A stretch of DNA of 14,020 nucleotides, from contig JAOAFK010000120.1 in NCBI GenBank assembly GCA_026416315.1, positions 1-14,020 of the forward strand, given 5' to 3'. Below, in pieces: positions 6,596-13,468 of the stretch. The translations under genes and the position numbers were made by a program. Every line of letters starts with the position of its first letter. Position 1 is the stretch's first letter. Under the pieces are notes generated by a model. It searched no databases. It was not told the origin of the DNA and was given only the letters and a program-made list of their open reading frames with translations. The stretch comes from Syntrophorhabdaceae bacterium (GTDB lineage Bacteria; Desulfobacterota; Syntrophorhabdia; Syntrophorhabdales; Syntrophorhabdaceae).

Positions 6596-8782
6596 ATGGC
6601 AGAAAAGATTGAGCTACCTATTACGGGTATGAACTGTGCTGCCTGTGCTGCAAGAATCGAAAGGGAATTAAATAAACTTGAGGGCATTAAAGAGGCAAAG
6701 GTAAACTTTCCTTTAAAAAAGGCAGAGGTTGTATTAGGCAAAGATGCTGATTTAAAAAATATTATAAAAACTATTAGGGACATCGGTTATGACGTTGACA
6801 TAGAAAGTGATATAACGGTTAGGGCTAAAAGGGAAGAAAAAGGGTTATTAAGAGATTTCCTCATAACCACATGCCTTGTCATACCTATAATGGTTTTTTC
6901 CATGTGGCCTGTCCTTCCGTATAACAACTGGATTTTACTGATACTAACCATACCCGTTCAGTTCTTTTTCGGTTTAAGATTCCATAAACCTGCAATTTTA
7001 AATATAGTGCATCTATCTGCTGATATGAATACCCTGATTTCCCTCGGGACAACCTCTGCCTTTTTTTACAGTCTGTTTGTTATTCTGTTCCCACAAAAAT
7101 TAGCCTCTGCAGGAATAAAACCTGATGTATATTTCGATTCATGTGCAATGATAATTGCCATTGTGCTTTTAGGTAGATTTTTTGAATCCAAAGCAAAGAC
7201 AAGGACATATTCCGCCATTAGGCTTCTATATGAACTGTCCCCTGATGAGTGTACTGTAGTAAAGGACGGAAAAGAAACAAAAATAAAAACAAATGAACTC
7301 GAAATGGGTGACATGGTGATAATAAAGCCCGGTGAAAAAATCCCTGCAGATGGCATTGTCATTGAAGGTAATTCATATATTGACGAATCAATGATCACAG
7401 GGGAAGGTATACCATCCTTTAAAAAAGAAGGCGATGAGGTCATGGCAGGCACCATAAACGGTAAGGGCGCTTTATTGATGAAGGCTACAAGGGTGGGAAA
7501 AGATACTGTTCTATCAAAGGTAATACGCCTTGTGGAAGAGGCACAATTCACAAAGGCACCTGTTCAGAGACTTGCAGATAGGGTAGCGGGGATATTCGTC
7601 CCTGTAGTTATATCAATAAGCATATTTACATTTATACTATGGTTCATATACGGTAACGACCCTAAAATAACAAACAGTTTACTTTCAGCTGTAAGTGTGC
7701 TGATCATAGCATGTCCCTGTGCTTTAGGCCTTGCAACACCTACAGCAATCATGGTATCAACAGGGATTGCAGCTAAATCAGGCATTCTCATTAAAAATGC
7801 TGCCTCCTTGGAGCTTTCCAGTAAGGCAAAATATATTCTATTCGACAAAACAGGGACTCTTACAGAAGGAAAGATAGAAATATCAGAGATAAAAACATAT
7901 ATGCCTTATACGGAAAAGCAAGTATTAACAGTTGCTTATAGCCTTGAGAGAATTTCAGAACATCCTTTTGCTGATGCATTGAGAAAAAAGGCAGAAGAAG
8001 CTGGAATAGAATACTTAAAAGTTAAAGAATTTCAAGCAATAACAGGAAAGGGAATAAAGGGTATTATAGAAGACAAAACATATTATGCAGGTAATTTGTC
8101 ATTGTTCGAAGAAATTAACGGCCCCATAGACAATGATATCAAAGCCCAGTACTTAGAGTTCGCTCAAAAAGGAGGATCACCTGTACTGCTCTGGTATGAC
8201 GATAAAATTATGGGAATTTTAAACTTTAAGGATAAAATCAGAGAGGAGTCGCAAAATGTAGTGAGTTTAATAAAAGAATCGGAAATTGAACCTGTTATGA
8301 TCACAGGCGATAGTATGGAAGCTGCAAAGGCAATATGCAATAAAACTGGCATTGAAAGATACTACTACAGGATATTGCCTGATGAAAAGGCAAAGATTGT
8401 TGAAGATTATAAAAAAAAGGGCATCACTATTATGGTTGGGGACGGTATCAATGATGCACCATCCCTTGCAGTAGCCCATGTAGGCGTTGCCATGGGGAGA
8501 GGTACGGACATTGCTATAGAATCTGCCGATGTGGTGCTCATGAAGGGCAATCTATCAAAACTTTTAACTTTTTTGAAAATTTCAAGAAAAACCCTCACAA
8601 TTATAAAGCAGAACCTTTTCTGGGCGTTTATTTATAACATTGTGGGGATACCTATTGCCGCTGGAATTCTCTATCCACATTTTGGCATCAGACTTGAACC
8701 CATGTTCGGTGCCATTGCCATGACGATTAGCTCCATTTCTGTAGTAACCAATTCCCTTCGCCTTAAAATGTTTAAAGAATAG
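6596..8782 (+). CDS. copA: Cu(+)-exporting P1B-type ATPase
   Basis: Inner-membrane copper pump of 728 residues. It carries one N-terminal heavy-metal domain with GMNCAAC (C14, C17), eight predicted membrane segments, actuator loop with TGE, transmembrane metal motif CPC (C373-P-C375), phosphorylation motif DKTGT (D417), the HP dipeptide of the nucleotide domain (SEHPFADA) and hinge GDGINDAP (D616, D620). The last membrane pair has YN (YNIVGIP) and MxxSS (MTISS), the signature separating Cu(I) P1B-1 pumps from Zn/Cd pumps. Length is normal for a one-HMA CopA. ATG 6596 lies 7 bp after the peroxiredoxin stop and lacks a clear ribosome binding site, so it probably depends on translation of the upstream gene. 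No copper regulator gene (CueR, CsoR) is in the window. Confidence 0.95.
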   Translation: MAEKIELPITGMNCAACAARIERELNKLEGIKEAKVNFPLKKAEVVLGKDADLKNIIKTIRDIGYDVDIESDITVRAKREEKGLLRDFLITTCLVIPIMVFSMWPVLPYNNWILLILTIPVQFFFGLRFHKPAILNIVHLSADMNTLISLGTTSAFFYSLFVILFPQKLASAGIKPDVYFDSCAMIIAIVLLGRFFESKAKTRTYSAIRLLYELSPDECTVVKDGKETKIKTNELEMGDMVIIKPGEKIPADGIVIEGNSYIDESMITGEGIPSFKKEGDEVMAGTINGKGALLMKATRVGKDTVLSKVIRLVEEAQFTKAPVQRLADRVAGIFVPVVISISIFTFILWFIYGNDPKITNSLLSAVSVLIIACPCALGLATPTAIMVSTGIAAKSGILIKNAASLELSSKAKYILFDKTGTLTEGKIEISEIKTYMPYTEKQVLTVAYSLERISEHPFADALRKKAEEAGIEYLKVKEFQAITGKGIKGIIEDKTYYAGNLSLFEEINGPIDNDIKAQYLEFAQKGGSPVLLWYDDKIMGILNFKDKIREESQNVVSLIKESEIEPVMITGDSMEAAKAICNKTGIERYYYRILPDEKAKIVEDYKKKGITIMVGDGINDAPSLAVAHVGVAMGRGTDIAIESADVVLMKGNLSKLLTFLKISRKTLTIIKQNLFWAFIYNIVGIPIAAGILYPHFGIRLEPMFGAIAMTISSISVVTNSLRLKMFKE

Positions 8783-8820
8783 ATTATTTATTTTTCAGCA
8801 ATTCTGTTTTTAATCTTTAT

Positions 8821-10107
8821 CTAAAAAGGTTTTCGTAACACTATGGTACTATCTCTATCAGGGCCTGTTGAGATGATATCTATACCCACACCTAATAATT
8901 CTTCAAGTCTTTCAATATATTTTTTTGCATTTTGTGGTAATTTTTTGTATTCATTAATCCCGTTAATACTTCCTTTCCATCCTGGCATTTCTTCAAAAAT
9001 AGGGGAACACTTGGCTAAATCATTGGTGGACATGGGGGGTATATCATACCTCTTCCCCCCAATTTCGTATCCTGTGCATATAAAGATCTTCTTAAAATTA
9101 TCAAAGACATCGAGCTTCATCAAACAAAGCCCATTCACTCCGTTCAGCTTTATTGCCCTTTTTACAATTACAGCATCAAACCAGCCACACCTTCTTGGTC
9201 TTCCTGTTGTTGAACCGAACTCTCTGCCCACCTCCCTTATCTTATCCCCTATTTCATCTTTCAGTTCTGTGGGGAAAGGTCCTTCCCCTACCCGTGTGGT
9301 ATATGCCTTGCAAATGCCCAGTATGCTATCAATACATGTAGGTGGCACACCTGAGCCAGAAGCGATGTTTCCTGCCACAGTGTTTGACGATGTAACATAG
9401 GGATATGTGCCATGGTCTATATCAAGGAAGGTTCCCTGGGCACCCTCAAAAAGGATCTTTTTATTTTCTCCTATGGCTCTTTGGAGAAAATCTGCAGTGT
9501 CAGCCACATATTTCTTTAAAAGTTTTCTAAATGGTGCATATTCATTTATTATATCCTGTATCTTGAACCCCTCTTCACCGTAATACTTCTCGATTATAAA
9601 ATTTTTTATCTCAAGATTCTGACTTAACCTCTCTTTGAAAACATCTTTATCCATAAAGTCTATTACCCTGATACCAGATCTACCCGCTTTATCTTCATAG
9701 GCAGGACCTATACCTCTGCCAGTAGTGCCAATTTTCTTTTTTATCTTTGATTCCCTTAAAACATCAAGTTTCTTATGATAAGGCATAATAAGGTGTGCAT
9801 GTCCGCTCACCATAAACCTTTTATCATCTTTAATAAAACCTTTTGCCTTTAACTCTAATATTTCCTTCTCCAGTACAAATGGGTCAATAACAACACCGTT
9901 TCCTATAATACAGTAATTATTTTCATGGAGTATCCCTGAAGGCACAAGATGTAGGATTATCTTTTCTCCTCTTACAACAATGGTGTGACCCGCATTTGCA
10001 CCGCCCTGATATCTTACTACAATATCTGCATCTTTGCTTAATAAATCTATTACCTTTCCTTTACCTTCGTCTCCCCACTGAAGACCAACCACTCCGATAT
10101 TAGGCAT
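8821..10107 (-). CDS. purA: Adenylosuccinate synthetase
   Basis: Cytosolic enzyme joining IMP and aspartate with GTP to make adenylosuccinate, the committed step to AMP. It is full length (428 residues) with every landmark: GLQWGDEGKGKV at the N terminus (catalytic Asp in the GDEGKG P-loop-like motif), GGANAGHT, the GTTGRGIGPAYEDK segment, FEGAQGTFLDID, GVGEGPFPTE, and GSTTGRPRRCGWFD near the end. ATG 10107 is preceded by AAAGGGA at about 8 bases. It converges on copA with 38 bp between stops and diverges from the nucleoside phosphorylase gene. That placement fits purine salvage, since hypoxanthine from that operon would return to AMP through IMP and PurA. Confidence 0.97.
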   Translation of the reverse strand: MPNIGVVGLQWGDEGKGKVIDLLSKDADIVVRYQGGANAGHTIVVRGEKIILHLVPSGILHENNYCIIGNGVVIDPFVLEKEILELKAKGFIKDDKRFMVSGHAHLIMPYHKKLDVLRESKIKKKIGTTGRGIGPAYEDKAGRSGIRVIDFMDKDVFKERLSQNLEIKNFIIEKYYGEEGFKIQDIINEYAPFRKLLKKYVADTADFLQRAIGENKKILFEGAQGTFLDIDHGTYPYVTSSNTVAGNIASGSGVPPTCIDSILGICKAYTTRVGEGPFPTELKDEIGDKIREVGREFGSTTGRPRRCGWFDAVIVKRAIKLNGVNGLCLMKLDVFDNFKKIFICTGYEIGGKRYDIPPMSTNDLAKCSPIFEEMPGWKGSINGINEYKKLPQNAKKYIERLEELLGVGIDIISTGPDRDSTIVLRKPF

Positions 10108-10273
10108 ATTATATTCCCTTTGCTATCTTATGTTTTGTTTTTTCTACTTCATAATATAATGGCTCATCAAAATCAAGAATAAAATCAAAAATGTTTATGA
10201 TTTTCCGTTACCACCTTATAACAAGAACTCTTGACTGTTTGTTGTGTTATATAGTAATGAACTTATAGCTTCT
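10108..10273. promoter_or_regulatory. Divergent purA / phosphorylase promoter region
   Basis: AT-rich intergenic stretch. For purA (minus strand): TTGATT (10171-10176), 17 bp, TATGAA (10148-10153). For the phosphorylase (plus strand): TTGACT (10231-10236), 16 bp, AGTAAT (10253-10258), predicting a start around 10265. Both are sequence matches of moderate quality. No clear operator palindrome or riboswitch fold was seen. Confidence 0.35.
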
Positions 10274-10957
10274 ATGAGGGCAATTATAGGCGGTTCCTCT
10301 CTGTTTCATTCCCATATCTTTGATGGATGGAACGAAAAGAGGGTAAAAACACCTTATGGTGATGTTCTAATAAAAATAAAGAACAATCGCGCTTTTATAC
10401 AACGACATGGTTCACCTCCTGTGGCAGCCCATATGATAAACCACAGGGCAAATATATGGGCATTAAAGAAAATAAAAACAGAAATGGTCATTTCCATAAA
10501 TTCTGTGGGTAGCCTTAAGTTAAGATTAAAACCTGGTTGCTTTGTAGTACCCCATGATTTTATCTCATTCTGGGATATACCAACATTCTATGAATATGAA
10601 ATGAAAAATATTGTACCTGTAATGAACGAAGGTGTAAGGGATTTCATAATAAAGACAGCTGAAGAGTTAAACTTTTTCTATGTAAAAAACGGTGTTTACA
10701 TCCAGACAAAGGGGCCGAGGTTCGAAACCAAGGCGGAGATAAATATCTTGAAAAGATTCGGAGATGTTGTGGGTATGACAATGGCTTCAGAAGCCACCTT
10801 GAGTATGGAAGCAGATATCCCATATGCAAGCCTGTGTTCCATTGATAATTACTGTAACGGTATCGCAAAGACACCTCTTACCATGGAAGAACTGGAAAAA
10901 AACTGGAAGAAAAACTTAAAACACATTGAAAGATTTATAGAAAAAATAATAGGGTAA
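10274..10957 (+). CDS. MTAP/PNP-family nucleoside phosphorylase, probably for methylthioinosine
   Basis: Cytosolic phosphorylase of 227 residues that should split a purine nucleoside with phosphate into base and (5-modified) ribose-1-phosphate. Family marks: IIGGSSL phosphate loop at the N terminus (usually GGSGL), RHG (R44, H45), INHRANIWALK, SVGSL, KGPRFETKAEI and VGMTMASEATL. The late motif is CSIDNYCNGI: Asn192 aligns with the residue that is Asp in adenine-specific MTA phosphorylases and Asn in 6-oxopurine enzymes, so hypoxanthine-type bases are favoured. The segment after RHG is one residue shorter than in MTAP and lacks its usual His. Start ATG 10274 gives MRAIIGG, as in relatives; a GTG at 10244 would add ten residues. 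Neither has a ribosome binding site. The deaminase gene follows after 32 bp. An alternative is a general 6-oxopurine phosphorylase. Confidence 0.85.
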   Translation: MRAIIGGSSLFHSHIFDGWNEKRVKTPYGDVLIKIKNNRAFIQRHGSPPVAAHMINHRANIWALKKIKTEMVISINSVGSLKLRLKPGCFVVPHDFISFWDIPTFYEYEMKNIVPVMNEGVRDFIIKTAEELNFFYVKNGVYIQTKGPRFETKAEINILKRFGDVVGMTMASEATLSMEADIPYASLCSIDNYCNGIAKTPLTMEELEKNWKKNLKHIERFIEKIIG

Positions 10958-10989
10958 AAAACTTACTAACCAGATGAAGGGGTATTCGA

Positions 10990-12246
10990 ATGGACATACT
11001 TATCAAAGATGTGATACTCTACAATGAAACAAAGGATATATTCATCCAGGATGGTAAAATCACAGAGATTTCCAATAACTCTACCAGAAAGGCAGATAAA
11101 ATAATAAACGGACAAAATAAGGTGGCCCTTCCTTCATTTATAAACGGTCATACCCATGCGGCAATGACCCTTTTCAGAGGGTATGCCGATGATTTGCCCC
11201 TAAAGTTCTGGCTTGAAGAAAAGATATGGCCCCTTGAGGCAAAACTTACAGAAGAGGATGTTTACTGGGGCACAAAACTTGCCTGCCTTGAGATGATAAA
11301 AAACGGTATTACCGTGTTTAACGATATGTACTGGCACTGGGAGGCAACGGCAAAGGCAGTGTGTGAGATGGGTATAAGGGGTTTTATAAGTGGGGTCTTC
11401 ATAGATATGTTCGATGAAAAAAAATCGGAAAAAGAGATAGAAGAAAATATTAGATTGTTTGAAATTTCAAAAAAATATACACCTCATGTTAAATTTGCAT
11501 TAGGCCCCCATGCTGTGTATTCAGTTTCGAAAAAAAGTCTTGAGTGGGTTAGGGATTTTTCTGAAAGATATAATATTATCATACACATGCATCTCCTTGA
11601 AACCCAGGATGAGATAAAGTTTACAAAAGAAAGATACGGTCAAACACCGGTGGATTTTCTGAACTCCATGGGCATGCTCTCTGAAAGGTTCATTGGCTGT
11701 CATGGATGCTGGATGGAGGAACATGACTGTGAGATCTTTAAAAAAAAAGGTTCAAAGATAGTGCATATGCCTGTATCCAACTTAAAACTCGCTGTTGGGC
11801 GTGTTGTCCCGCATTTTTTATTCAAAAAAAACGGGGTTAAATACTGTTTTGGTACTGATGGCTGTGCATCAAATAACCATCTCGATATAATAGAAACGAT
11901 CAAATTTGCATCCCTTCTTGCAAAGTTCTTTACCCATGACCCCACAATGTTACCCGCAAAAGAGGCCTTTGACCTTGCCACAAAGACAGCGGCTGAGATC
12001 TTTTTCCTTGGAGACTGGCAGATAAAGGAAGGCAATTCCCCTGACATAATTTTAATAGATTTAAATAGACCGGAGTTAACACCATGTTTTGATATATATT
12101 CTAACATAGTATATGCTTCAAACGGATATGTGGTAGATACAGTGATCTCTATGGGCAGGGTTATTATGGAGAATAGATATGTGCAAAACGAAGAAGAGAT
12201 CATCAGACAGGCAAGAAAAACTGCCGAATCATTGATCAAAAGATGA
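10990..12246 (+). CDS. mtaD: 5-methylthioadenosine / S-adenosylhomocysteine deaminase family amidohydrolase
   Basis: Metal-dependent amidohydrolase of 418 residues. Expected reaction: deamination of MTA or SAH (some relatives prefer 5'-deoxyadenosine or other 5'-modified adenosines) to the inosine analogue plus ammonia. Metal and active-site residues are in place: NGHTHAAM (H54, H56), GPHAVYS (H174), HMHLLET (H201, E204), CHGC (H238) and GTDGCASNN (D290). Length and the opening MDILIKDVILY beta-sandwich strand are typical. ATG 10990 follows an AAGGGG at about eight bases. It sits directly after the phosphorylase gene, which fits a two-step deaminate-then-phosphorolyse route, and its stop overlaps the next start (ATGA). 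The exact substrate cannot be read from sequence; guanine or chlorohydrolase members share the scaffold but fit the motifs less well. Confidence 0.9.
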   Translation: MDILIKDVILYNETKDIFIQDGKITEISNNSTRKADKIINGQNKVALPSFINGHTHAAMTLFRGYADDLPLKFWLEEKIWPLEAKLTEEDVYWGTKLACLEMIKNGITVFNDMYWHWEATAKAVCEMGIRGFISGVFIDMFDEKKSEKEIEENIRLFEISKKYTPHVKFALGPHAVYSVSKKSLEWVRDFSERYNIIIHMHLLETQDEIKFTKERYGQTPVDFLNSMGMLSERFIGCHGCWMEEHDCEIFKKKGSKIVHMPVSNLKLAVGRVVPHFLFKKNGVKYCFGTDGCASNNHLDIIETIKFASLLAKFFTHDPTMLPAKEAFDLATKTAAEIFFLGDWQIKEGNSPDIILIDLNRPELTPCFDIYSNIVYASNGYVVDTVISMGRVIMENRYVQNEEEIIRQARKTAESLIKR

Positions 12247-12689
12247 AATTTATCTGTGATGTAATGTTAGGTAGGCTTGCAAGATATTTACGGATTTTTG
12301 GTCTTGATGCAATCTACATAAGAAAATATGAAGAAATACCCCATTTATTAGATAAGTCAAAACAATATTATTTTTTTACAAAACGTACAAAAAATCTGCC
12401 TGAAGGTTCTGTTTTAATAAAATCAGATCACATAAATGAACAGTTGATAGAGGCCCTACCTTTCATAAAACCTTTTTTGGAAGAGAAACTGTTTTTTTCA
12501 AGGTGTCTTGAGTGCAATGCAATATTAAAAGATGTTGAAAAGTCCGACGTAGAAGGCCTTGTCCCTGAATATATATTTCATACCCATGTAGAATTTAAAA
12601 AATGCCCATCATGTAATAAAATCTACTGGGCAGGCTCTCACATAGAACATATGGAAAAATGGATAGATGAGTTTTTGAATTTACACTAA
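12243..12689 (+). CDS. Mut7-C (DUF82) RNase-like protein with altered acidic residues
   Basis: Protein of 148 residues matching the Mut7-C family (PIN-like RNase domain plus zinc ribbon). The opening MKFICDVMLGRLARYLRIFG is the family signature, with D6 retained. The C-terminal ribbon has C88-x2-C91 and C121-x2-C124, then the typical IYWAGSHIEHM. The middle is unusual: family members I recall have an acidic stretch after the first helix and an LTRD-type motif, whereas here the equivalents read RKYEEIPHLL and FFTKRTKNL, with no Asp in the TRD position. Nuclease activity may be lost or changed. ATG overlaps the deaminase stop by 4 bp, so the genes are translationally coupled. Its role beside nucleoside salvage is unknown. 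Confidence 0.85.
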   Translation: MKFICDVMLGRLARYLRIFGLDAIYIRKYEEIPHLLDKSKQYYFFTKRTKNLPEGSVLIKSDHINEQLIEALPFIKPFLEEKLFFSRCLECNAILKDVEKSDVEGLVPEYIFHTHVEFKKCPSCNKIYWAGSHIEHMEKWIDEFLNLH

Positions 12690-12723
12690 AAAAAGGTATA
12701 AATTCCAAATTTAAACGCCATTC

Positions 12724-13386
12724 ATGAAAAAAGAAAAAGTCCTGTTTAATAAAATTGTTAAAACACTGAAAGATTATCTAAAGGAAAAGACCCCTATAAT
12801 TACAGAGTTGGCTCAAAAGAAAAACAGAGACCCTTTTGTCGTCCTTGTAGGGACCATATTGAGTCTGCGAACCAGGGATGAGACGACAGAAAAGGCAATG
12901 GAAAGGCTTTTTAAAAAAGCAATGACACCAGAAGACATCTTAAAATTAACTGATGAAGAGTTAGAGCGACTCATATACCCTGTTGGTTTTTACAGAAACA
13001 AAACAAAAACAATTAAAGAGGTCTCAAAAACAATCATAGAAAAGTATCACGGAAGGGTCCCTGATGAAATAGAAGAACTGTTAAAGATTAAAGGAATAGG
13101 AAGAAAGACAGCAAATCTCGTTATAACAGAGGGTTATGGAAAACCTGGTATCTGTGTGGACACCCATGTCCACAGAATCTCCAATAGACTCGGTGTAATA
13201 AGGACTAAAAATCCCCATGAAACAGAGTATACTTTAAGAAAGATACTTCCGAAAAAATACTGGATTATCTATAATTCTCTCCTTGTAACATTTGGTCAGA
13301 ATATATGTAAACCTATATCCCCGCATTGCACCATATGTCCTTTAAACGATATATGTAAAAAAGTAGGTGTGACTGTAAATAGATGA
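12724..13386 (+). CDS. nth: Endonuclease III-type DNA glycosylase
   Basis: Base-excision repair enzyme of 220 residues that removes oxidised pyrimidines and nicks abasic sites. The helix-hairpin-helix is LLKIKGIGRKTAN with catalytic Lys K128; the catalytic Asp is D146 in CVDTHVHRISNRLG; and the C-terminal 4Fe-4S loop is C195-x6-C202-x2-C205-x5-C211. Length is normal. The DNA-intercalation segment reads ILSLRTRD where E. coli Nth has LSAQTTD, a form I associate with archaeal and thermophile branches. It follows the Mut7-C-like gene by 34 bp. The ATG has no good ribosome binding site, so coupling or a leader further upstream is possible. Confidence 0.94.
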   Translation: MKKEKVLFNKIVKTLKDYLKEKTPIITELAQKKNRDPFVVLVGTILSLRTRDETTEKAMERLFKKAMTPEDILKLTDEELERLIYPVGFYRNKTKTIKEVSKTIIEKYHGRVPDEIEELLKIKGIGRKTANLVITEGYGKPGICVDTHVHRISNRLGVIRTKNPHETEYTLRKILPKKYWIIYNSLLVTFGQNICKPISPHCTICPLNDICKKVGVTVNR

Positions 13387-13408
13387 CAAAAGCCTTAATG
13401 CACACCCT

Positions 13409-13437
13409 TTGCCTTATAATATTATGTGTGTTATAAT
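13409..13437 (+). promoter_or_regulatory. Strong sigma70-type promoter for the repeat-containing gene
   Basis: TTGCCT (13409-13414), exactly 17 bp, then a perfect TATAAT (13432-13437), followed by GGGAGG (13457-13462) and the TTG start. This is the best promoter in the window and suggests the last gene is not just part of the nth operon. Confidence 0.65.
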
Positions 13438-13456
13438 CAAAAAAAATAGCCCTTAT

Positions 13457-13462
13457 GGGAGG
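13457..13462 (+). promoter_or_regulatory. Ribosome binding site deciding a TTG start
   Basis: GGGAGG sits six bases before TTG 13469. The nearby ATG at 13455 opens only a five-codon frame whose TGA overlaps the TTG, so TTG is the credible start. Confidence 0.7.
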
Positions 13463-13468
13463 TAAGTT

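Noticed and set aside
7384..7420. TGEGIP in the CopA actuator domain instead of the more familiar TGES
   Set aside because: The residue after TGE varies among P-type ATPases and the dephosphorylation Glu is intact, so loss of function is not indicated.
8783..8820. Bidirectional terminator between copA and purA
   Set aside because: The 38 bp contain T-rich tracts but no convincing GC-stem inverted repeat.
8843..9400. 185-codon plus-strand frame within purA
   Set aside because: Antisense to a fully conserved purA; composition (Ser/Pro/Leu rich) is that of a shadow frame.
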